Position numbers and translations under genes: made by a program
Assembly (NCBI RefSeq): GCF_000421165.1
Contig: NZ_ATWI01000008.1
Span: forward strand, 992,605 to 1,045,162
Source: Marinobacter daepoensis DSM 16072
Lineage (GTDB): Bacteria > Pseudomonadota > Gammaproteobacteria > Pseudomonadales > Oleiphilaceae
Length of the DNA: 52,558 nucleotides
Direction of reading: 5' to 3'
Notes under the pieces: generated by a model
Databases searched by the model: none
Told to the model about the DNA's origin: nothing
Seen by the model: only the letters and a program-made list of their open reading frames with translations
Shown: positions 7,751-17,051 of the stretch, one piece after another
Layout of the letters: every line of letters begins with the position of its first letter
Numbering within the stretch: position 1 is the first letter of the stretch

Positions 7751-8821
7751 ATGACTATGAAGAATAAGTTGAGCATGGTTTATTTGTGCAACTTTGATCT
7801 CTCTGGCTCAACTGGTAAAAATAGGGCGACTAGACAAAAGTTGTCTGCTCTTAGGGGGAAGGTCTCTCGGCTTTATGTTGTCAGTGATGGTTCAAAGTTT
7901 CTTTTATCTCGAATATTTTCTTTTATCTATTTGGATGTTAAGGTTGCATTTATTTTGATTTCTTGTAAGCCGGACATTTTTATAAGTCGAGGATATTCTG
8001 GTTTTTTTAGTATTTTGATTTCTAGGGTTCTTAAAATTACTTCGGCTAGAGAAATTCATGCAAACGCAATCGAAGAGTCCTCCTTGCTTCCTTATAAAGG
8101 GATAAGACTTCTAGCCATAAAGGGGTTGTCTAGGTGGATGCATGCTTTGGATCGTTTGGTTGATTTTAGGATATTTAATCATCCAGATCTTTTGGCCTAT
8201 TTTCGAGGAAGAGGCTGGGCAAGGGATAGTGATTTTTATGTATATAATGGGTTTTCGCCTGATTCGAGGAGTACGATCAGTAAGTCGGACGCTAGGAAAA
8301 AGTATGGAATTTCTAATGATGCCAAGGTTGTTGTTTTTGTAGGTACTGCATCGAAATGGCATGGTGTAGACTATCTTGTTAATCTGAAAAAATGTTTTAA
8401 TAAAAACCACGATGATATCGAAGTCGTTTTTGGTGGAGGTGATGTTAGTAAGTTTGACCGAGAACACATCTGTTTAAATATTTCACCTTTGGATGACGTT
8501 GGCTGCTCAGAATTGATTAAGGCATCGGACTTTTGTTTGTTACCTGTAAAAAATAACCGAGTAAGCCCGGGTAGTCCGTTGAAGTTATATGATTATATTG
8601 CTAATGAAAGATTTGTGTTAGCTCAGTCTAATACTAATGGCTACTCGGATGAGGTTGAGCGCTTCGGGGTTGGGGTTTCTGTGGATTTTACAAGCACAGA
8701 AGACGCTCGTTTAGCTATACTGAGGGCATTCGAAGACTTTAAAGATCGGCAGTATCCGGAGTGCGCTGTATCTTGGGATGATAGGATAGACGTTTGGCTT
8801 CAAAAGCTCGATATCCGATAA
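7751..8821 (+). CDS. GT4-type (group 1) glycosyltransferase, AT-rich
   Basis: A 356-residue GT-B glycosyltransferase. The C-terminal donor-binding half starts near residue 190 with VVVFVGTASKWHGVDYLVNL and continues to ASDFCLLPVKNNRVSPGSPLKLYDYIA, a version of the family's E-x7-E sugar-nucleotide region with Ser-Pro-Leu-Lys-Leu-Tyr-Asp-Tyr. It would add one sugar of the repeat unit. Like the polymerase before it, the gene is rich in A+T, so the two probably arrived together. ATG at 7751 is used; a second in-frame ATG two codons on is possible. Confidence 0.75.
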   Translation: MTMKNKLSMVYLCNFDLSGSTGKNRATRQKLSALRGKVSRLYVVSDGSKFLLSRIFSFIYLDVKVAFILISCKPDIFISRGYSGFFSILISRVLKITSAREIHANAIEESSLLPYKGIRLLAIKGLSRWMHALDRLVDFRIFNHPDLLAYFRGRGWARDSDFYVYNGFSPDSRSTISKSDARKKYGISNDAKVVVFVGTASKWHGVDYLVNLKKCFNKNHDDIEVVFGGGDVSKFDREHICLNISPLDDVGCSELIKASDFCLLPVKNNRVSPGSPLKLYDYIANERFVLAQSNTNGYSDEVERFGVGVSVDFTSTEDARLAILRAFEDFKDRQYPECAVSWDDRIDVWLQKLDIR

Positions 8822-8862
8822 TGTTGTTACTCTAGTCGTTAAACTATGATGTCTTAAATTTT

Positions 8863-9876
8863 ATGCATTTTCATAATGGTAACTCTTGCTGTCGACCCGC
8901 ATCCAAAGCCTGGCTAATTACCGGAGTAGCCGGCTTCATAGGCTCCAACCTCTTGGAACGCCTCCTTAAACTCAACCAACATGTAGTAGGCTTGGACAAC
9001 TTCGCCACCGGCTACCAACACAACCTGGATGAGGTCCAATCTCTGGTCACTCCAGAACAATGGGCGCGGTTTACCTTCATCGAAGGCGACATCCGCATTC
9101 TGGAACACTGTCAACAGGCCTGCAAGGGAGTGAATTACGTACTGCACCAGGCGGCGCTTGGCTCAGTGCCCCGGTCTTTGAATGATCCGATCACTACTAA
9201 CGCTGCCAATATCACCGGTTTTCTGAATATGCTGGTGGCGGCGAGGGATGCGGGTGTGAAGAGCTTTACTTATGCCGCGTCCAGCTCTACCTATGGTGAC
9301 CACCCGGTGTTGCCGAAGGTTGAGGAGAATATTGGCAAGCCGCTGTCGCCTTATGCTGTCACAAAGTATGTCAATGAGTTGTATGCGGAAGTGTTCGCCC
9401 GCAGTTACGGCTTCAAGGCCGTTGGCTTGCGCTACTTCAATGTATTTGGTAGGCGGCAGGACCCAAGCGGTGCTTATGCAGCGGTTATCCCGAAGTGGAC
9501 TGCAGCCATGGTGCGGGGAGAGGACGTGTTCATCAACGGCGATGGCGAAACCAGTCGGGACTTTTGTTTTATCGAGAACGCAGTGCAAGCCAACTTGCTG
9601 GCTGCCACTGCGGAGGATTCTGCCAAAAATGAGGTTTACAACGTGGCGGTCGGTGACCGCACTACGCTGAATGATCTGTTTTACGCACTGAAGAGTGCTC
9701 TGGCGGAGAATGGCGTGGTGTATGACAAAGCGCCGGTGTACCGGGATTTTCGGCCGGGGGATGTGCGGCATTCTCAGGCGGATATTGGCAAGGCCGCCAG
9801 CCAGCTGGGGTACGCGCCGGAGTATCGGGTTCAGGATGGGATTGCTAAGGCCATGCCTTGGTATTTGGAGCATTAA
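8863..9876 (+). CDS. wbpP: UDP-N-acetylglucosamine 4-epimerase (WbpP/TviC family)
   Basis: A 337-residue extended short-chain dehydrogenase/reductase. The NAD-binding motif [12 protein letters not shown] is near residue 20, the AASSSTYGD serine region follows, and the YxxxK pair lies in SPYAVTKYV. The ALGSVPRS segment and overall length fit WbpP/TviC rather than GalE. It interconverts UDP-GlcNAc and UDP-GalNAc, or their uronic acids, in the cytosol. The dehydrogenase gene starts at the very next base, and these two make UDP-GalNAcA in the Pseudomonas O6 and Vi-antigen pathways. The start is the first ATG; the ribosome site is weak. Gene symbol by family likeness. Confidence 0.85.
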   Translation: MHFHNGNSCCRPASKAWLITGVAGFIGSNLLERLLKLNQHVVGLDNFATGYQHNLDEVQSLVTPEQWARFTFIEGDIRILEHCQQACKGVNYVLHQAALGSVPRSLNDPITTNAANITGFLNMLVAARDAGVKSFTYAASSSTYGDHPVLPKVEENIGKPLSPYAVTKYVNELYAEVFARSYGFKAVGLRYFNVFGRRQDPSGAYAAVIPKWTAAMVRGEDVFINGDGETSRDFCFIENAVQANLLAATAEDSAKNEVYNVAVGDRTTLNDLFYALKSALAENGVVYDKAPVYRDFRPGDVRHSQADIGKAASQLGYAPEYRVQDGIAKAMPWYLEH

Positions 9877-11139
9877 ATGAAAAAAATAGCTGTTATTGGC
9901 TTGGGCTACGTCGGTCTGCCCCTTGCTGTTGCCTTTGGCGAAAAACGCCCGGTTTGGGGCTTTGATATCAACGCAAAGCGCATTGCAGAGCTGAAGCAAG
10001 GAGAGGATTTTACTAGGGAAGTCTCCGCGGAAGAACTGGCCGGAGCCTCTCAGCTGACGGTCACCGATTCGCTGAGCGACATCGAAGACTGTGCGGTGTT
10101 TATCGTTACCGTGCCCACGCCGATTGATGACTACAAAACGCCGGATCTCACGCCGCTGGTGAAGGCCAGTGAGAGTGTGGGTAAAATCCTCAAGAAGGGC
10201 GACATCGTTATTTATGAGTCCACGGTGTTCCCCGGTGCCACTGAGGAAGTGTGCGTCCCGGTTCTGGAAAAAATATCTGGCCTGAAGTTCAATCAGGACT
10301 TCTTTGCCGGTTACAGTCCGGAACGCATTAACCCGGGCGATAAGGAGCACCGGGTTACCACCATTATGAAGGTAACCTCTGGCTCGACTCCGGAGATTGC
10401 CGATGAGGTGAATAGTCTTTACGCAGATATCATTACGGCAGGCACCCACAAGGCCAGCTCCATCAAAGTGGCGGAAGCGGCAAAGGTTATTGAAAACACC
10501 CAGCGGGATCTGAATATTGCGCTGATGAACGAGCTGGCCATGATCTTTGCGCGGCTTGGTATTGATACCCACGAAGTGCTGGCTGCTGCTGGCACTAAGT
10601 GGAACTTTCTTCCGTTTAAACCTGGCCTGGTGGGTGGCCATTGTATTGGGGTAGACCCGTACTACCTTACCCACAAAGCTCAGGCCATTGGCTACCACCC
10701 GGAAATCATCCTGGCGGGTCGCCGTACCAATGATGGTATGGGGCCCTATGTGGCGTCGGAACTGGTAAAAGCCATGATCAAAGCTGGCCACACCGTCGCG
10801 AATGCTCGGGTGCTGGTAATGGGCTTTACCTTTAAGGAAAACTGCCCGGATTTGCGCAATACCCGGGTGATTGATGTGGTGAAAGAGTTGCAGGACTTCG
10901 GTTGCCAGGTAGACGTAACCGACTGCTGGGCCGACAGCGCCGAGGCGGAGCACGAATATGGTATCAGCCTGACGGAAAAGCCGGAGCCGGGTAGCTACGG
11001 CGGTGTGATTGTGGCTGTGCCCCACCGGGAATACATGGCAATGAGTGCCAGTGATCTGCGGTGTTATCTAAAGGCGGACGGAGTGCTGTTTGACCTGAAA
11101 GGCATGCTGCCTTTGGGTGAGGCGGATTTACGGCTTTGA
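9877..11139 (+). CDS. wbpO: UDP-HexNAc 6-dehydrogenase (WbpO/TviB family), copy 1
   Basis: A 420-residue nucleotide-sugar dehydrogenase with N-terminal Rossmann motif [14 protein letters not shown], central helix region, catalytic Cys256 in [12 protein letters not shown], and C-terminal UDP-binding domain starting near [19 protein letters not shown]. It oxidises UDP-GlcNAc or UDP-GalNAc at C6 with two NAD+ to the uronate. It begins on the base after the epimerase stop. A second gene of the same length lies at 26105; bases 10162-10529 are almost identical to it while both ends differ clearly. Confidence 0.88.
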   Translation: MKKIAVIGLGYVGLPLAVAFGEKRPVWGFDINAKRIAELKQGEDFTREVSAEELAGASQLTVTDSLSDIEDCAVFIVTVPTPIDDYKTPDLTPLVKASESVGKILKKGDIVIYESTVFPGATEEVCVPVLEKISGLKFNQDFFAGYSPERINPGDKEHRVTTIMKVTSGSTPEIADEVNSLYADIITAGTHKASSIKVAEAAKVIENTQRDLNIALMNELAMIFARLGIDTHEVLAAAGTKWNFLPFKPGLVGGHCIGVDPYYLTHKAQAIGYHPEIILAGRRTNDGMGPYVASELVKAMIKAGHTVANARVLVMGFTFKENCPDLRNTRVIDVVKELQDFGCQVDVTDCWADSAEAEHEYGISLTEKPEPGSYGGVIVAVPHREYMAMSASDLRCYLKADGVLFDLKGMLPLGEADLRL

Positions 11140-12260
11140 AGACGTTTCTGCTAATTGCCAGTTTTCCCGATTCACTGATCAAGTTTCGAGGGCCGTTGCT
11201 GCAGGCCTTGGTGGCGAGGGGGTTGGATGTGCATGTGGCCGCGCCAGATTTGGCCGATGTGCCGGAGATCCGTGCGGAGCTGGAAGCGCTGGGAATTACC
11301 CTGCATGAAATTGGCTTGAATCGCACCGGCACCAATCCTGTGGCTGATTTGGCTACGGTAGCGGAACTTTGGGGGCTGATGCGCCGTATTCGGGCGAATT
11401 ACGTACTGGGGTATACCATCAAACCCGTGATATACGGTTCGTTGGCCGCCTGGCTTGCGGGTGTGCCCAACCGGTTTGCACTGGTTACCGGCCTGGGCTA
11501 TGCCTTTACCGGCGAGGCCTCAGGTAAGCGTGGCTTGCTGCGCAAGCTGATTCAGCGGCTATATCGGTTCGGGCTTTCCAAAAGTCGAAAAGTGTTCTTT
11601 CAGAACCCCGATGACGAAGCTTTGTTCCGGCAGTTGGGGTTGTTGCAAGCCAAAATCCCTTCGTGTGTGGTGAACGGATCTGGTGTGGATGTTGCCGATT
11701 ATGCGTTGGCGCCTTTGCCAGAGAAGCCCGTATTTCTACTGATTGCCCGATTACTCGGTGATAAAGGCGTGCGGGAATACGCCCAGGCGGCCCTCAAGGT
11801 AAAAGCTCAGTACCATAGCGCAAGATTTCGGTTGGTTGGTTGGATAGATGATAACCCGGATGCCATTGGCCAGCAGGAGCTGGATAAATGGGTAAGCGCG
11901 GGTACGGTCGAGTTCCTTGGCAAGCTGGCTGATGTGCGCCCTGCTATCTCGGAGTGTGCAGTCTACGTGCTCCCTTCCTATCGGGAAGGCACCCCCCGCA
12001 CCGTATTGGAGGCCATGGCCATGGGGCGACCGGTGATCACCACCGAGGCGCCCGGCTGTCGGGAAACGGTCACTGACGGTGATAACGGGTTTTTGGTACC
12101 GGTAAAGGCGGTGGATCAGCTGGCGGCGGCGATGATTCGATTCATCGAGAACCCGGAGTTGGTGGTTAGGATGGGCCAACGTTCCCGACAGGTAGCAGAG
12201 CAGAAGTACGATGTGCATCGGGTTAATGCGTTTATGTTGGCAGAGATGGGGATTACGTGA
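11136..12260 (+). CDS. GT4 glycosyltransferase, PglA-like
   Basis: A 374-residue GT-B enzyme of the group PglA/WbpT. The N-terminus reads [20 protein letters not shown]; the central [16 protein letters not shown] and [11 protein letters not shown] segments and the C-terminal [21 protein letters not shown]-x7-E motif are all present. In the Campylobacter-type pathway PglA adds GalNAc to lipid-linked di-N-acetylbacillosamine. Here it is followed directly by PglC-, PglD- and PglE-like genes, which supports the same second-sugar role. TTG start overlapping the upstream stop by 4 bases; no nearby ATG. Confidence 0.8.
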   Translation: MKTFLLIASFPDSLIKFRGPLLQALVARGLDVHVAAPDLADVPEIRAELEALGITLHEIGLNRTGTNPVADLATVAELWGLMRRIRANYVLGYTIKPVIYGSLAAWLAGVPNRFALVTGLGYAFTGEASGKRGLLRKLIQRLYRFGLSKSRKVFFQNPDDEALFRQLGLLQAKIPSCVVNGSGVDVADYALAPLPEKPVFLLIARLLGDKGVREYAQAALKVKAQYHSARFRLVGWIDDNPDAIGQQELDKWVSAGTVEFLGKLADVRPAISECAVYVLPSYREGTPRTVLEAMAMGRPVITTEAPGCRETVTDGDNGFLVPVKAVDQLAAAMIRFIENPELVVRMGQRSRQVAEQKYDVHRVNAFMLAEMGIT

Positions 12261-12865
12261 TTAAGCGACTTTTTGATGTATTGGCATCTGCCTTGGTTTT
12301 GGTGGTTTTGTTGCCGGTTATAGGCGTTGTTGCAGTGCTAATCCACCATAAACTCGGCTCGCCCGTCTTTTTCCGTCAAACCCGCCCCGGCCTGAACGGT
12401 AAGCCCTTCAAGATGGTTAAGTTTCGCACCATGCTCGACTCGACCGACAAGCAGGGTAATCAACTACCGGACGATCAGCGTATGACGCCGTTTGGCAGCT
12501 TTCTGCGCGCCACCAGCCTGGATGAGCTGCCAGAATTGTGGAATGTGCTCAAGGGGGATATGAGCTTGGTAGGCCCCCGGCCGCTGTTGATGGAATACCT
12601 GCCGCTATATTCGAAAGAGCAATATCGCCGCCATGACGTGCGTCCTGGGGTAACCGGCTGGGCACAGGTAAATGGCCGAAATGCGCTTTCCTGGGAAGAC
12701 AAGTTCCGGCTGGATGTGTGGTATGTCGACAATCAGTCGCTGTGGCTGGATGTGAAAATTCTGTTCCTGACGGTTAAGAAAGTACTGGTTCGCGAGGGGA
12801 TTAGTGGGGAAGGTGAGGTGACAATGTCTCGATTTACCGGTAACGGCAAGCAACAAGGAGAGTGA
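12257..12865 (+). CDS. PglC-like initiating sugar-phosphate transferase
   Basis: A 202-residue monotopic phosphoglycosyl transferase. It has one N-terminal re-entrant hydrophobic helix (residues 5-28), the KMVKFRTM basic segment, SLDELPELWNVLKGDMSLVGPRPLL with the conserved Asp-Glu dyad, and RPGVTGWAQVNGRN. It moves a sugar phosphate from UDP-sugar to undecaprenyl phosphate and so starts the repeat unit. The small size matches PglC rather than the larger WbaP. GTG start overlaps the previous stop (GTGA). With PglD/PglE-like genes next, the likely substrate is UDP-di-N-acetylbacillosamine or a related 4-amino sugar. Confidence 0.87.
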   Translation: MIKRLFDVLASALVLVVLLPVIGVVAVLIHHKLGSPVFFRQTRPGLNGKPFKMVKFRTMLDSTDKQGNQLPDDQRMTPFGSFLRATSLDELPELWNVLKGDMSLVGPRPLLMEYLPLYSKEQYRRHDVRPGVTGWAQVNGRNALSWEDKFRLDVWYVDNQSLWLDVKILFLTVKKVLVREGISGEGEVTMSRFTGNGKQQGE

Positions 12866-12866
12866 A

Positions 12867-13523
12867 ATGGCTGATGTTTTAGTCGGTATTTATGGCGCGA
12901 GTGGGTTTGGCCGTGAGGTGTTGCCGCTGGTTCGGGAGCAGTTAAAAACTACGAGTGCTGAGTTGGTATTTGTGGATGACGGTGATGTGCCCAAGGTCCT
13001 GAATGGTTATCCGGTCCTTCGCTATGACGAGTTTCTTGAAAGCGACGCTGGGGAAAAGAAGCTTGTGTTTGCCATTGCCAACAGTGCGATTCGCGAAAAG
13101 CTGGCGGCTAAATGTACGAAAGATGGTATTCGTTCTCTATCTGTTAGAGCCGATAACACGGTGATTCTGGACGAAGTGGACGTGGGGGAGGGCGTGATTC
13201 TGTGTCACTTTACACAGCTGACTTCGAATATTCGTATTGGTAAGTACTTCCACGCGAATATTTATAGCTACGTGGCACACGACTGTGTGATTGGCGACTA
13301 CGTTACTTTTGCGCCTTCGGTGCGGTGTAATGGGAATGTTGTAATCGAAGACCATGCTTACATTGGAGCTGGCGCGGTGATCAAGCAGGGCACGCCCGAG
13401 AAGCCGTTGGTGATTGGTAAAAGTGCCGTGGTTGGTATGGGGGCCGTGGTTACTAAAGATGTGCCGCCGGGGGTTACGGTGGTGGGTAATCCGGCCAAGG
13501 TGTTTGAGCCCCGCAAGCGTTGA
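12867..13523 (+). CDS. PglD/NeuD-like sugar acetyltransferase
   Basis: A 218-residue protein with an N-terminal Rossmann-like domain (GIYGASGFGREVLPLV) for nucleotide-sugar binding and a C-terminal left-handed beta-helix with hexapeptide repeats (about residues 95-205), ending VVGNPAKVFEP. His in YVAHDCVIGDYV matches the catalytic histidine region of PglD. It would transfer acetyl from acetyl-CoA to a UDP-4-amino sugar made by the next gene's product. AAGGAG at 12856-12861 and ATG one base after the previous stop point to co-translation with the transferase gene. Confidence 0.83.
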   Translation: MADVLVGIYGASGFGREVLPLVREQLKTTSAELVFVDDGDVPKVLNGYPVLRYDEFLESDAGEKKLVFAIANSAIREKLAAKCTKDGIRSLSVRADNTVILDEVDVGEGVILCHFTQLTSNIRIGKYFHANIYSYVAHDCVIGDYVTFAPSVRCNGNVVIEDHAYIGAGAVIKQGTPEKPLVIGKSAVVGMGAVVTKDVPPGVTVVGNPAKVFEPRKR

Positions 13524-13616
13524 GGATTGGTGAGTATCTTTGGCGTAGAAAAATGAATCTTCGCTTTTCCCTCATACTACAAATTCGATTTATTCAAAAC
13601 GACATATAGAGTAACC

Positions 13617-14831
13617 ATGCTGAACGGACCTTTTTCCCCGTGGCCTTCCTTCTCTGAAGAAGAGGCCAATGCAGTGCGTGATGTGCTTCTCTCCAATAAG
13701 GTAAATTACTGGACCGGCCAGGAATGCCGCGAGTTTGAGCGGGAATTTGCCGCGTTCGCGGACACCGAATATGCGATTGCCCTGGCCAATGGTACGGTGG
13801 CTTTGGATCTCGCGCTGAAGGCTCTAGGGATAGGCGAGGGAGATGAGGTAGTGGTTACGCCTCGCACCTTCCTTGCATCGGCCTCTAGTATCGTGACTGC
13901 CGGTGCAGTGCCGGTGTTTGCTGATGTCTGCCGGGATTCCCAGAACATCACGCCAGAGACCGTTCGCAAGGTTCTCACGCCACGAACAAAGGCTGTTGTG
14001 TGCGTGCACTTAGCTGGTTGGCCCTGCGATATGGATGGTTTCATGGCGCTGGCAGAAGAATTTGGTCTTTACGTCATCGAAGATTGCGCTCAGGCCCACG
14101 GCGCTCGCTACAAAGGGCGCTCGGTGGGTTCGATTGGCCACGTTGGTTGTTGGTCGTTCTGCCAGGACAAAATCATGACCACCGGTGGAGAGGGTGGCAT
14201 GGTTACCACAAGTGACAGATCGCTTTGGGCGAAGATGTGGTCCTACAAGGACCACGGCAAAAGCTGGGAAGCTGTGTATGAACGGGATCATGAGCCAGGC
14301 TTCCGATGGTTGCATGATTCGTTTGGCACCAACTGGCGGATGACAGAGATGCAGGCGGTTGTTGGTCGAATCCAGCTCCGGCGCATGCCTGAATGGACGC
14401 GAGCCCGCACCGCTAACGCAGAACGTATCTGGGCGGCGGCCAGAGAACTTTCAGCTTTACGCGTTCCGACGTTTGGTTGCAGTTCGGCGTGCGAGCCCCG
14501 GTGTTCCGAAGTGAGCGGTTGTTCTCACGCCCACTATAAATGCTATCTCCACCTTCGGCCGGAACGGTTATCGAAAGATTGGAGCCGGGACAGAATCATC
14601 GATGAGATGGTTGTCCGTGGCGTACCCTGTTTTCAGGGGTCCTGCTCGGAGGTGTATCGAGAGCGCGCATTTGATGGGACGGAATGGAGGCCTGATCAAC
14701 CTTTAGCGGTGGCCCGTGAGCTGGGAGAAACCAGTTTGATGTTTTTGGTGCACCCTACGATCGCTCAGAGCGAGATCGATAAAACCTGCGAACTCCTTCG
14801 GAGTGTTGTCTTGGCGGCAACGCGAAAGTAA
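13617..14831 (+). CDS. PglE-like UDP-4-keto-sugar aminotransferase with a cysteine-rich loop
   Basis: A 404-residue PLP enzyme of the DegT/DnrJ/EryC1/StrS family. Asp156 in YVIEDCAQAHGA contacts the PLP ring nitrogen and Lys185 in WSFCQDKIMTTGGEGG forms the Schiff base. The end segment GVPCFQGSCSEVY is typical of PglE/WbpE relatives. It would aminate UDP-4-keto-6-deoxy-GlcNAc supplied by the WbpM-like dehydratase downstream. Odd: residues 288-309 hold five cysteines (288, 292, 296, 302, 309), several in what looks like an insertion. A 93-base gap precedes it, so it may have its own promoter. Confidence 0.85.
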   Translation: MLNGPFSPWPSFSEEEANAVRDVLLSNKVNYWTGQECREFEREFAAFADTEYAIALANGTVALDLALKALGIGEGDEVVVTPRTFLASASSIVTAGAVPVFADVCRDSQNITPETVRKVLTPRTKAVVCVHLAGWPCDMDGFMALAEEFGLYVIEDCAQAHGARYKGRSVGSIGHVGCWSFCQDKIMTTGGEGGMVTTSDRSLWAKMWSYKDHGKSWEAVYERDHEPGFRWLHDSFGTNWRMTEMQAVVGRIQLRRMPEWTRARTANAERIWAAARELSALRVPTFGCSSACEPRCSEVSGCSHAHYKCYLHLRPERLSKDWSRDRIIDEMVVRGVPCFQGSCSEVYRERAFDGTEWRPDQPLAVARELGETSLMFLVHPTIAQSEIDKTCELLRSVVLAATRK

Positions 14832-15033
14832 TTTTGTTTTTTTAAAAGGAATGAATTGGGTTATGCTATATTGCGTTTGGTCGGTGGCAGGATTCAGGAT
14901 GGATGCCTGTTGAATAACTACGCCAATCTTTTGGTTTAGGGTTATTTAATGTTTTTTTTACACTGCGCCGGGGCTTGGGTTTGTTACTATGATAGCCAAC
15001 CCTAGGTAAGGGATAGGGCAAGGACGTGAGCGA

Positions 15034-16968
15034 ATGTTTCAAAAATTTCTGAATTTATCGCGGTTGCAAAAGCGAATTGTGTCCGTGTCGGCCGATGTGG
15101 TGGCGCTTACTTTTGCTCTGTGGGCTGCGTTTTCCCTGCGTTTTGAACAATCTCTGTGGGTGCCGACTCGAGACCAGGTCATTCTCTCGGGTTTAACGGT
15201 GGTGATCTCAGTGGCGGTTTTTGTGCGCTTAGGGTTGTACCGGGCTGTGGTTCGTTATTTGAGCGACAGGGCTTTTTTGACGGTGGTTGGCGGTACGGTT
15301 ATCTCCGCAGTGGCGCTGATTCTGCTTGGCTATTGGCTAGAGGTTTTCGTTCCTAGGTCCGTTCCGATTATATATGCCGCCCTGGCCTTTATTTTTGTGG
15401 CGGGCAGCCGGATGGGGGTTCGAATGTTGGTGATGCACCCCGGGCGCCGTAACAAGCAGCCAGTGGCAATCATTGGGGCGGGGGAAACCGGGTTGCAACT
15501 GTGTCAGGCATTGGAGCAAGGCACCGAGTATAGCCCGGCCGCTTTTATCAGTTTTTTGAAAGCCAACCATCGCGTGCTGATAAACGGAGTACCGGTATAC
15601 GACATCAGTCACGTTGAGAAAGTGGTTCGCAAACACCGGGTGAAGCGTTTGTTGTTGGCGCTGGATGCCGATTCAAGCGTCGATCGCAGGCGATTACTGA
15701 AACAGCTGGAGCCGCTTGCTGTCCCGGTTCAGACGGTGCCCAGCATGGCTGAGCTCATTTCGGGCAATAAGCGTATTAACGATATTCGTGATTTGGAAAT
15801 CGAAGATTTGTTGGGTCGTGAGCCCGTTAGGCCAGATAATGCGCAAATATCAGAGGGGTTGCTCGGAAGGTCTGTGATGGTAACTGGAGCGGGGGGCTCG
15901 ATTGGATCGGAACTCTGCCGCCAGATCATTCGCCACAGGCCTCGTGTTTTGGTGCTCTTCGAGATCTCGGAGTTCGCTCTTTACAGTATTGAACGAGAGT
16001 TGCGTTCAATCAATTCCATTGAAGGGCTAGGTGTAGAGATCCATCCGCTGTTAGGCAGCGTCGTGCACCGGCGCCGATCAGAGGCTTCTATGAGAGCTTT
16101 TGGGGTGGACACGCTCTACCATGCCGCGGCTTATAAGCATGTTCCTCTGGTTGAGCATAATGTCATCGAGGGGGTTCAGAATAATGTGTTCGGCACCTGG
16201 CATACGGCTGAAGCGGCAATTGCGGCTGGTGTGAAGCGCTTTGTTTTGATTTCGACCGACAAGGCTGTCCGGCCGACGAATGTTATGGGTGCGACCAAGC
16301 GATTGGCCGAGTTGGTGTTACAGGCCTTGGCGCAACGGCAGTCTGACACGGTGTTTTCGATGGTTCGGTTCGGGAATGTATTGGGGTCTTCTGGTTCGGT
16401 GGTGCCGCTATTCCGTGATCAGATCCGCGATGGTGGCCCGGTTACCGTCACTCACCCCGATATTATTCGTTACTTTATGACCATTCCGGAGGCGAGTCAG
16501 TTGGTGCTGCAGGCTGGCAGCATGGGGCAGGGTGGCGAAGTATTTGTTCTGGATATGGGCGAGCCGGTCAAGATTGTTGACCTGGCTCGTAAGATTATCC
16601 GCCTGATGGGGTTGGAGGAAAAGTCTGAAGAAAATCCCGGTGGCGATATTGAGATTGTGTTCAGTGGCCTGCGCCCCGGTGAGAAACTATTTGAGGAGTT
16701 GCTGATTGGCAAGAACCCGCAAGGCACGTCTCACCCCAGGATTATGATGGCGAGGGAAAGATCGCTGAACTGGCCAGAGGTTGAGAATATCCTGCAAGGG
16801 CTGGGGCGAGCCAGTCACTCTTTCGATTGTGAGGCTGCGATTGAGCTGCTGAAAGGTGCCCAGACGGGCTATGTGCCTAATGGTTCTCTCGCCGATCTTG
16901 TCTGGTCAAATGGCTCAGCCAACGTTGAGCCGCCTTCTCCAGCCCAAAAGGTGGTGAGTATTAACTAA
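15034..16968 (+). CDS. wbpM: UDP-N-acetylglucosamine 4,6-dehydratase (WbpM/PglF/FlaA1 family)
   Basis: A 644-residue membrane-bound enzyme. Four N-terminal transmembrane helices (residues about 13-125) are followed by a CoA-binding-like Rossmann domain (VAIIGAGETGLQL, ~145) and the catalytic SDR domain starting at VTGAGGSIGSE (~283). The active-site region STDKAVRPTNVMGATK is present. It turns UDP-GlcNAc into UDP-4-keto-6-deoxy-GlcNAc, feeding both the bacillosamine-type branch upstream and a QuiNAc branch (WbpV-like reductase) downstream. A 202-base gap precedes it, probably with a promoter; GTGA-type coupling is absent. Confidence 0.92.
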   Translation: MFQKFLNLSRLQKRIVSVSADVVALTFALWAAFSLRFEQSLWVPTRDQVILSGLTVVISVAVFVRLGLYRAVVRYLSDRAFLTVVGGTVISAVALILLGYWLEVFVPRSVPIIYAALAFIFVAGSRMGVRMLVMHPGRRNKQPVAIIGAGETGLQLCQALEQGTEYSPAAFISFLKANHRVLINGVPVYDISHVEKVVRKHRVKRLLLALDADSSVDRRRLLKQLEPLAVPVQTVPSMAELISGNKRINDIRDLEIEDLLGREPVRPDNAQISEGLLGRSVMVTGAGGSIGSELCRQIIRHRPRVLVLFEISEFALYSIERELRSINSIEGLGVEIHPLLGSVVHRRRSEASMRAFGVDTLYHAAAYKHVPLVEHNVIEGVQNNVFGTWHTAEAAIAAGVKRFVLISTDKAVRPTNVMGATKRLAELVLQALAQRQSDTVFSMVRFGNVLGSSGSVVPLFRDQIRDGGPVTVTHPDIIRYFMTIPEASQLVLQAGSMGQGGEVFVLDMGEPVKIVDLARKIIRLMGLEEKSEENPGGDIEIVFSGLRPGEKLFEELLIGKNPQGTSHPRIMMARERSLNWPEVENILQGLGRASHSFDCEAAIELLKGAQTGYVPNGSLADLVWSNGSANVEPPSPAQKVVSIN

Positions 16969-17051
16969 GCCTTGCACTTTGAATAGTCTTACGAGGCCGC
17001 GAAAGTCGGCATTGGTCGTGGTACAATCCCGCAAATTTTTTGGGTGCTACC

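Noticed and set aside
9163..11025. 620-codon open frame on the minus strand
   Set aside because: It lies wholly opposite the epimerase and dehydrogenase genes, has no family features, and a similar antisense frame appears opposite the second dehydrogenase; it is a shadow of codon bias.
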